This document shows positions 56,135-64,000 of a stretch of DNA of 64,000 nt, in pieces. Location: the NCBI GenBank assembly GCA_911728435.2, contig OU452213.1, positions 8,907,834 through 8,971,833 of the forward strand. Reading direction: 5' to 3'. Every line of letters begins with the position of its first letter. Within the stretch, counting starts at the first letter, position 1. A program made the position numbers and the translations under genes. Under the pieces are notes generated by a model. The model was not told where the DNA came from. It ran no database searches and saw only the letters and a program-made list of their open reading frames with translations. This DNA comes from Apoderus coryli. Taxonomy: Eukaryota; Arthropoda; Insecta; Coleoptera; Attelabidae.

Positions 56135-56335
56135 AATATATTAATTGTTTGTTTTTCTTTCCGGTAAAGGAGAAATGTATGAAAATAAATTATTTCTAAT
56201 GGATTTTAATAAATGTGGCACATCAATTAAATAAACAAGATTCTTATCGTCGATGAGGAAACAAGGATTCTCTTTTTCCGTATACAGATAGAAGCGTTTC
56301 GCCGCATGAGACACCCTGTATACCTTCATAACTTA
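56135..56335 (-). pseudogene. P-element-like transposase fragment
   Basis: The minus frame reads NPCFLIDDKNLVYLIDVPHL, then LKSIRNNLFSYISP. A hydrophobic strand followed by D-x-PHL-x-K-x-x-RNNL is a conserved block of P-element/THAP9-type transposases, carrying a catalytic-domain aspartate. Only this exon-sized piece is present, and it starts at a CAGGGTG-type terminus (ACACCCTGTATAC, 56311). The THAP exon at 32.05 kb could in principle come from a related element, but nothing links them directly. Confidence 0.6.
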
Positions 56336-56339
56336 GTCG

Positions 56340-57225
56340 AAAAGTTTGCAGACTTCTCCGGCGATTCTCGGAGAAAAACACTTTACCTTACTCCTATTGA
56401 TCATAAGTTAGCTGACACGTTGTCGTTTTGCAAAAGTTGCTATATAGTCCCAAATTTAGTTCAAAAAAACTATTTTCACTCTAATTTCTAAGTTTTCGGC
56501 TGTTTGTTAAAGTTTCACACTGGAAAAACAATGGCAAACTTTTCCTTTTAGCGAATTACTTAATTAAACACTGTTTGAAAAACATCTTTAAACTGAATTT
56601 AGGCATTCTAGCATAAAATAATTTGGTTGGATTCGCGAGTAAAATTGTATTTCATTTTATATATAAAAAAAATGTAAGCACAGGAAGCGATATAGTGGAG
56701 TGTTAATTTTTAGTGTAAATATTTACGGAACGGTTAAAAGTTTGCTGATTATATCAACGAATTTTTTAATTACCTGAATAAAGTTATTACAGCTCGTTAT
56801 TTAGAATTTCGCCACTAATTATTCTTCACTGAAGCAGTGGCTTTTAGTATTATTTTTAAAGGAAGGGTTATCCTATTGATCGGAGATATTTTTAGCTCTC
56901 CATATCATCTAAAGCCGTGTACGAACTTTGCGAGACAGCCTCGCACAGTGAGTCCTGCCTCGACGCAGTTTCTGGCGCGTGGTGAGCCAAAATTAATCGG
57001 TTTTTTGACGAACTCAAACAAGTCTTGCATCATTTTGTGTCAGTCTTCGAATTAGTTCTTGTTTATAAAATGGATATCGAGAAGTTCTGGTAGATATGTA
57101 CAAAGACCACCGTTCATTATGGGACCCCAAAGACGAAAATAACAGCATAGAAGACAAACTATAACGTTACATAGCTACATCACAACAATCAGCATTCTTC
57201 TAGCTAGAAAGAATAATAACAGGGT
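56340..57225. other. Unassigned spacer
   Basis: No domain recognised. The minus strand of 56880-57050 gives a protein-like stretch (FEFVKKPINFGSPRARN) that I cannot place. Confidence 0.35.
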
Positions 57226-57229
57226 CTAT

Positions 57230-58485
57230 GGCCGGAAAAATGTGATCCACCGATTTTTTCCATATGTCAGTTTTGTCTAAATCAGATACAACGGTTCTAA
57301 TATTTTCTAGGATTACAGCGCTTAAAGTCGGATTCTGATTGCATTTTCTCAGCTGTTCTTTTGGACTGCCCCAAACCAATTAATTCTATCGGATTGAATA
57401 TGCAGTAATATGGAGATAAACGTAAATATACTATGGCCGTGTGTTTCGCAGATATGGTCTATAACGTATTCTTTTTTAAAATTGTATCATAAACTTTAAT
57501 ATATCGATGTAAAAGGATGTGTTTGGCGACATCTAGTTTTCGTTGGTAGTACGCCGAGTGAACAACAGTTCCTATATCGGCTGCCTGGGAGGTCACTGAC
57601 CCCATAAAGCAACTACCAACACATAGACGCGCCGATACTCCCTTAAGCGGGACTGCCTATATTTGGAATGGACTTGTTTAACAAAACAAGACTTATATTT
57701 CTTTAATGTATCCTCCTTTTTTGTATTATTGTTAGGTATTTTATTTAACATTCGCGAATGATAAGACGCATTATCCATAACGATAACTGAACTTGGGGGA
57801 ATATTAGGTACTAGCTGTTCAGCAAATCATTTATCAAACAAATTTGCGGTCATGTCTTCGTGGTAGTCCGCAGAAGCAGTGCGTTGGGTACGAACCCATT
57901 TTCACTTCCCGCATGTAGAATTATAACCCGTTTTCCCATTGAACATGGAGCATTTAAAGTACAATTTTGAGTCATGTCTACCCAACCGTACTTCACAGTA
58001 TCATGCGTATCATACCACGTCTCGTCAAGATATATTATCGTTCTCTTTGACTCGCGGTACTCTTTTATTTTACGCAAATATTCCTCGCGCATTTCCACAA
58101 TACGGCGTGATTCCATTATTAATAAACGTTTATTAATTTTCTTATATTTAAATCCGCACTCTAATAACATACCTCTTAAAGTTTCCAAAGATCGATAATT
58201 ATAATTAGGGTATTCGTTCACTTTATTCGAAATCATTTCCAAAGTAGGGCTTTATTTTCTTTATAAAAATTATGAATTGTTCTTCGAATACATTCCTTTG
58301 AGGCTTCGTCAATATTTTTAAATTTTTGTTTTTCCGTTTTCTGCAACACAACAACCCCTTTTCTTATAATTATAATTAATAGTAGAAACCGGAATCTTAG
58401 TTAATTCAAACATTCTTTTTGTAATAAGTGTATTCGTCACTTCATTATTTTCAGACCTTAACTGATCATAAATATTTTTGCTCAT
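57230..58485 (-). pseudogene. IS630/Tc1-mariner-superfamily DDE transposase
   Basis: Nearly complete minus-strand gene. A start ATG at about 58485 gives MSKNIYDQLRSENNEVTNTL. A linker, MISNKVNEYPNYNYRSLETL, LECGFKYKKINKRLLIMESR and RTIIYLDETWYD (first catalytic Asp, about 58035) follow. Then come KRVIILHAGSENGFVPNALL, QLVPNIPPSSVIVMDNASYH (second Asp, about 57775) and KEDTLKKYKSC. A ~100-bp foreign piece interrupts at 57490-57600. The tail then resumes with SPYYCIFNPIEL (NPIE, third catalytic residue, about 57400) to about 57230. Frameshifts are few, so the copy is relatively young. Terminal repeats were not identified, but CACTGTATACAGTG at 58560 is a perfect palindrome near the 5' side. Confidence 0.8.
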
Positions 58486-59428
58486 ATAAATATTGATGCT
58501 TAAACTCCCAATGTGTTCCGCTTGTGTCGTATACCATCATAACGTATCGCGTGGCCGTGTCACTGTATACAGTGACGGAAAAAGTTTCACCCACTTGAGG
58601 TTTTATTAAAAATTATTATGTAATTTGATAGATTGTAATAAGACGGACGGGCAATGGAATCTACTTTTGTCCTACCCTGTATTTGTGCCTGGGTTTTATA
58701 GTTTATATTAGTTTGGGAATATTATTTAAGTAGATTGTATACAAATGTTCTAAACTCTCCTTTTAGTCATAAAGTTTAAGGGTATGTTTTCTATTTATCT
58801 TATCTTCTATTGATATAGGTTTTACAACATCTGCAAGTAATATAAGAATAATATATTGAGTGCCTATGATAAAGAATTTTATCTAGAAAAAGACCTTTTT
58901 TTCTAATATCCGTTGAAAAGTAATAAAGACTCTATAAAGATAAAGAGGACTAGAAACAGATGGACCGTGTTTTTCTTATTCGAAGAATGACATGTTTGAA
59001 ATACCCGGTGGTCTAAACACTTAAAATTTTCGGAACATTTTCATGTAAATTAAATGTCGAACATTTATTATTATATACAAAAGCTAGTTGGAAGGCGTCA
59101 CGGTTTCCCATATCAAAATAATATATATAACGGGCGCATAAAAAATAATGGGTTTTTGTCCAGTCGCGAACTCCAATATCAAGAATCTTTATTAAAGTCG
59201 ACATACAAATAAAAATGTATCTTATTTTGTAATGTTCTCACCCTGTAGTTGTATCTGTATTGGGGTATATTATAAAAAAATGGCCTTTTTTCTGATTGGC
59301 CTATTTCATTCTGTACCTATTACCTACTTTGTGACCTTTGTGAGGGAATTCTGGAAAGGCGAGAGAACTTTTAGATCAGATCCGTTCTAGCCTTGGTTCA
59401 GTCAAGATGTGTTTTCTCTAATTATATA

Positions 59429-60165
59429 CAGGCTGATCCACTAAGCGTGGCCAGCGGCTGTATCTCGGAAACTATTGATCGTAGAACCTTGGGGAAAATT
59501 TGTTTCCAGTTAAAGTGGTCATGAGAAAATAGTGGTCATGAGAAAATTCTGGAAATTATTTTCAAGTTCCGCATTTTGCCACAAGGGGGCGTTATTTCAT
59601 TTAAAAATTTAAAATGCTTGATTTCTGCGAAAATTCCCAAATATAGTCAAACATTTGGTAACATCATGAGAAAGCCTAGATAATTTTACACCACTTTTGT
59701 CTGAGGCTTATTGATGTATGATCCTTAATAAGAGTGGGGGAAGCCCTTCAAAGTATAATTATTTAAATTGCTGTATCGTCTAAACCACTTCTTCGATTTT
59801 GATAAACTTGAGATTGATTGGAAGAGAAAACCAAGCATTTTTGACTGTAGTATCCGCTAATACGCAATAGTTCCTAATAAAGTTGCGAGAGGGCGCAAAT
59901 TTGTAATCATTAGAGTTTTTTCGATTTTTCTCCAAAAACTTAAATGACACGGTATAATTACAGTCCCATAATCGCAAACTAGATTACCTTTGCAAGAAAA
60001 ATGTGAAAACCGCAGTTCGATATCTTCGTTCGTTTCAAAGTTATCGCCAAAACAATAATCTGGGCATAAGTCTAATACGGCCTCCTAAAAAATAAATCAA
60101 GATACCTAGCCGTCAAACAAATTCGGCAGGTTTCCATGAAGATAAATTAGATTATTTATTGGACA
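59429..60165. repeat. Left long terminal inverted repeat
   Basis: Pairs with ~61425-62142. Landmarks include CCACAAGGGGGCGTTATTTC, TTAATAAGAGTGGGGGAAGC and CCGCAGTTCGATATCTTCGT, each found inverted on the right. Confidence 0.85.
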
Positions 60166-60296
60166 ACACTACTGACATATCTATGTAAAATTGTATGTGA
60201 CATTTTCTAAAGGTGTTTTAACAATTACTCAAATAGTGTTAAATAATTAATATTTAATTTGAAGCAATAGCTAATATTTGTTAAGAAGCATACGAG

Positions 60297-61176
60297 ATGT
60301 TAGCCATTTATTTTCAATCATTTAAAAATGCAGTGGTGGCTTCAAGAGAATACGCTTTGCGTTATCCTCATAGAGTTCACCATATGCGGAAAGTTTTTCA
60401 ACGTTTAGCTCGCTGTCTGAGAGATGGCTGTGTTCGGCCGGTACCTTCTATAAGAAGACGCCGTCCTGCAAGGACAGAGGACGCAGTTATTAATGTACAG
60501 GCATATGTTAACGCAGAACCCCATAGTAGTATAAGAGAACTGGCTAGAGATTTAGACCTTAGTTACGGCACAATTCAAAGAATCCTTGTGGAAAAAAATT
60601 TCATCCTGACCATGTAGTGTTAAATCGAGCCTTAACTGATTCTGATATTGATATGTTATTAAACTATTATTGTTATTGGTTAAAAAATATGATAAGAGAT
60701 AATCCACAATTTTTGTCAAATATTATGGACAGATCATTTACTAATATTGGGAGGGTAAATTTGCACAACATGCATTTTTGGTCAGAAAACAACCCACACT
60801 GGATGCGTGAAGTTGTTGTTCCTTTACTTGTGAGAGAAGCATGTGGCTACAACTTGATGGGTGTCTTGCTCATTTTTCCCTTCGTGTTAGCAATTTTCTT
60901 AATGAACATTTTCCAGACCGGTGGATTGGGTGGGGAAGTAACTTTCCTTGGCCGCCCAGATCTCCTGATTGAACATGTTTGGATTTTTATTTACGGGGTA
61001 GAGTTAAAGACATTGTCTACAAAGTGCAACCGGCAAGCAGAGAAGACATGATTATTAGAATTAGAAATGCAATCGGTAGTTTACCTCGCGCTGAAATAGA
61101 AGCAGCCCTGAATTCTACCAGAAATCGGTTAAATCTTTGTATTTCAAATGATGGAAAACAATTTGACCACCTGTGA
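60297..61176 (+). pseudogene. Transposase of the long-TIR element
   Basis: Helix-turn-helix part: SREYALRYPHRVHHMRKVFQ, then SIRRRRPARTED and SSIRELARDLDLSYGTIQRI (to about 60600). After a slip: QFLSNIM followed by a damaged first catalytic block (WTDES reduced to D-R-S), then FWSENNPHWMREV. A deletion of roughly 60 residues follows. Then, in the plus-one frame, MWLQLDGCLAHFSLRVSNFL, FPDRWIGWG and PWPPRSPD, one stop, and CLDFYLRGRVKDIVY (third Asp), ending FDHL at 61176. Domain order and the W-x-QLDG and LDF-x-L-x-G motifs match the DUF4817-type mariner group. The protein is inactive, so mobility would have come from another copy. Confidence 0.85.
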
Positions 61177-61424
61177 ATTTTTTTTATAAATGTTTACTTA
61201 TTATTCGCACTGTTTAGATTTTCATTTAACTATTTTTACTTTTGTTCTGTTCTATTTGTGCATTTGAAATAAAAAACTTATTTTGCCTCTTACATAATTT
61301 GGACCATGTCTAAAATCTTAATTATGTCGGAAGAAGGGCACCGATTTGCAAATGAAAATTACTTGTTTTCACGATTTTTATAACGTCAACGTCAAAAGAC
61401 TTATCCATTATAAATAAGGTGACT

Positions 61425-62142
61425 AATAATTAATATTATTTGTCTCCATAGAAACCTACCGAATTTGTTATTGAACATGATAGTTATTAAGCTATCTTGA
61501 TTTATTTTTTAGAAGGCCGCATTAGATATACCCAGATTATTGTTTTGGTAATAACGTTGAAACGAACAAAGATATCGAACTGCGGTTTTCATACTTTTCT
61601 TGTAAATGTAATCTACATTATGGGATTTTGGTTATACCGTGCGATTTAAGTTTTTGGAGAAAAATAGAAAAAGCTCTAATGATTACAAATTGCGCCCTCT
61701 GGCAAATTTATTAGAAACTACTGTGTATCAGCGGATACGATAGTTAAAAGTGCTTGGTTTGCTCTTCCAAACACTCTCAAGTTTGTCAAAATCGAATACG
61801 GCGTTTAGAAGTTACAGTTATTTAAATAATTACACATTGAATGGCTTCCCCCACTCTTATTAAGGATCATACATCACCAAGCTTCAGACAAAAGTGGTCT
61901 AGAATTGTCTGGGCTTTTTCATGATGTTACCACATTTTTAACTATATTTGGAAATTTTCGGAGAAATTAAGCATTTTAAATTTTTAAATGAAATAACGCC
62001 CCCTTGTGGCGAAATGCGGAACTTAAGAATAATTTCTAGAATTTTCTCATGACCACTTTAATTGAAAACAAATTTTCCCCAAGGTTCTACGACCAATAGT
62101 TTCCGAGATACAGCCGCTGGCCACGCTTAGTGGATCAGCCTG
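61425..62142. repeat. Right long terminal inverted repeat
   Basis: Reverse complement of the left repeat, with substitutions and small indels spread along its length. Confidence 0.85.
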
Positions 62143-62964
62143 TATAATGTTAAATTAATGCTAATTTGTTTTGGACTTGTAATATTTATCAGTTAAGAAT
62201 TATTTTCTAGTTTTTGTTTAAAGATTAAGTCCATTTCATTTTATTCTGAAGTAGTGAATTGTATAAAGTTCCGTAAGTTTTGATATTCTTTTAATTGAAG
62301 GCCTTTTTGTTTTAATCAGTTTTTTTATATAAAGTTTAAAGCTATTTCTTTTAGTAATTGAAATAAATTCGGTTTTCAATAGTATATTAAAGTTTCGTAC
62401 AGGAATTAATATAATTATTCGATATTATATTAATTTTCCTATTTTTAAGTAGTACAAGTAATGAATAAGATTTTCTTTTGAATTTTCATTATCGCTTAAT
62501 TGTTTTATTCTTTTTCTTTTATATTTTATACCTATTTATTTCTTGTTGTTATTCATTCTCTTTAATTAGTTTTAATTATTAAATTAGTTGTTTTTAGCCC
62601 GAACTATGCGTTTTATTTCTAATAAAGTTTTCGATAAATTATTGACAAAAGGGTCAACCAATTAAATATTTTCTTTTAAATAAAAAGTGATCTAACATTA
62701 TAATGGTGAGTAATTTTGCATTACTTTAATACAGATTAATAAAGCTTATTTTAGTTGTTTGTTTCTTTCATATAATAATTTGATTCTGTTATTATTCAAG
62801 TCGATATTCTTTGTTTGTTCTTCTTTATTTGAAACCGCTCGTAAAACTTGAATCGAACCGTAACAATTTGAATAGCATATTGGGGTTCATTCGGATTGAG
62901 CTATAACATTAGTATTCTTTCTGAATGTATATAACACCCGCTAATTTCAAAATGGTTACAAGAT

Positions 62965-64000
62965 CTTCTTACGTTTTATTAATCTAAGAAAAACAATTGC
63001 ACAGATCATGGTTACAATATTCTGCCACCTTGTTTTACTGTCGGACACAAATTTTCTTCGTAAATTCCGCATTAAGTCTTTGCCATACCATATGATGTCC
63101 ATCTGATTATATTTAGATTAATGTGAGAACATAACACGTTGCCAAAAATTATTTGTTTTATTCATATTATATTTATTTGCAAACTCTAATCATTAACCCA
63201 ATAGTTTTGCCCTGTAGTTACTTTTCTTATAAGGCGGCTTCCTTTGACAAGCATGATGATGATCGTCCTATGTACGAGGGAGAAATGTAAAAAAAACGCT
63301 GAATTCGATGCCCATTATTAATGTAAAGAGGCATGGGAACGGATAGCCCCGGTAGAATCGTTAAGTGCGAACGTTTTCTATGATGATGGTTAAGCATTTT
63401 ATAGTTAGACAACAAATTGCTTATGCAAATATTATTAATGTATCATATTTTGTTTACAGTACATACCTGAAGTAATTAGTCTTGTATACAAACACCTCTA
63501 AAACACTCCTCTCTTGAATCATTAAATGGATGTATTACATTCATTAATAACGTAGGAAATGTTTATCATTACTAAAAGATTTATTATACGATAAAACACA
63601 ATAGTTTTCTTGTCCCTAAACCAATTACGATTAGTGTTATTGAATTTCCCCACTAAGTATGCTCCTGTGGGCTTTTAAAATAAATTGCAATATGTCACTG
63701 AATGGACTCGGAAATCATTCAATCATTTTTTTATTTATGCCCAAGATGATAATAATAATATATTATTTCCAACCATAGAAATTGGCGTCATATATAACAT
63801 ATCTATTCCTTTTTCAATATTTTCTGGTGGATATCGCCATGTCTCGTCGTTCGCTCTAGCATTTCTGCTCCCAAGTGTTTTTAAATGTGATCGAATTCGA
63901 CAATATGTGGACGTGTTTTCAATAAAAATGTTGGTGTCATATACATATATGTATATTTTAGGCTATACGACGCATTTGGAAGCAGCTAAACCCTTTTGTG
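62965..64000. other. Unassigned spacer to window end
   Basis: No recognisable domain, repeat end or RNA gene. A minus frame at 63227-63415 lacks known motifs. A short (AAT)n run lies at 63750-63765. Confidence 0.4.

Larger units (their letters stand above)
59429..62142 (+). mobile_element. 2.7-kb mariner-type transposon with ~720-bp TIRs, TSD TA
   Basis: The ends are CAGGCTGATCCACTAAGCG and its inverse, each flanked by TA. The inverted repeats run 59429-60165 and ~61425-62142 with moderate divergence. They surround a decayed transposase at 60297-61176. The unoccupied site exists in the sister element (about 42485: AACATTTTATAATTAG), which proves the ends and the TA duplication. TIRs this long are unusual for the superfamily, most of whose members have 25-250 bp. 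Confidence 0.9.
58634..62960 (-). mobile_element. Second TG...CA element (inverse of 41.7 kb copy), TSD AGAT
   Basis: The plus strand starts TGTAATAAGACGGACGG and ends CTAATTTCAAAATGGTTACA. AGAT flanks both sides (58630-58633 and 62961-62964). Apart from the nested transposon at 59429-62142 it is collinear with the 41730-43185 copy in reverse orientation. Without the insertion it is ~1.61 kb, the extra length being indels near 58740-58990. See the sister copy for interpretation. Confidence 0.75.

Noticed and set aside
56837..57055. 72-codon plus frame and its minus counterpart
   Set aside because: The minus strand looks faintly coding but neither strand matches a family I can name.

Overview
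The window looks like intergenic nuclear DNA from an insect, or at least an arthropod. It is AT-rich, has no operons or dense coding, and is packed with decayed transposable elements of typical insect families: Jockey/CR1-type and RTE-type LINEs, Penelope, Gypsy-type LTR elements, mariner/Tc1, hAT, P-like and Crypton-like. I found no intact host gene. The only candidate host exon is a THAP-type zinc-finger start at about 32.05 kb with a good splice donor. The insect assignment is inference from element content.

Layout. 0.7-2.8 kb: a hAT end, a LINE reverse transcriptase (RT) fragment and an RNase H fragment. 3.5-5.8 kb: a nearly full-length Penelope-like element on the minus strand, bounded by inverted repeats, with RT, GIY-YIG and a hammerhead-like motif. 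6.5-8.1 kb: LINE, Crypton-like and hAT fragments. 9.0-12 kb: an internally deleted LINE between 31-nt inverted repeats, then a Jockey-like RT. 13.0-14.9 kb: a Tc1/mariner-type transposase split by a LINE with a target-site duplication (TSD). 16.3-18 kb: two inverted tRNA-like units, a LINE piece, a mariner D34D transposase and an RT piece. 19.4-21.6 kb: a solo LTR with TSD, then an internally deleted LTR retrotransposon. 22-26 kb: repeat fragments, Tc1, and a TIR-bounded mariner-type element. 28.5-29.2 kb: two small MITEs. 31.8-33.0 kb: the THAP exon between inverted motifs. 35.2-40.2 kb: transposase and RT fragments, a solo LTR, a ~1 kb foldback element and a 5'-truncated LINE. 41.7-43.2 kb: a TG...CA element with 4-bp TSD. 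44.1-47.3 kb: a LINE interrupted by an oppositely oriented LINE. 48.5-49.1 kb: a transposase. 51.0-52.2 kb: four 311-bp satellite monomers. 52.35-52.72 kb: a miniature inverted-repeat element. 53.0-54.65 kb: a tandem array ending in (CAGA)n. 55.2-58.5 kb: LINE, P-like and DDE transposase fragments. 58.6-63.0 kb: a second, inverted copy of the 41.7 kb element, carrying a 2.7-kb mariner-type transposon with ~720-bp terminal inverted repeats.

How the pieces relate. The two TG...CA elements form a natural filled-site/empty-site pair, which fixes the ends and the TA duplication of the long-TIR transposon. The 311-bp satellite shares a 16-nt word with the putative primer-binding site of the 20-21.6 kb LTR element. 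Three sites carry a CTGANGA...stem...GAAAC-like hammerhead core (one degenerate), two of them in elements bounded by inverted repeats. Together these give a layered record of insertion, internal deletion and tandem amplification. All assignments come from reading the sequence; no database search was run.
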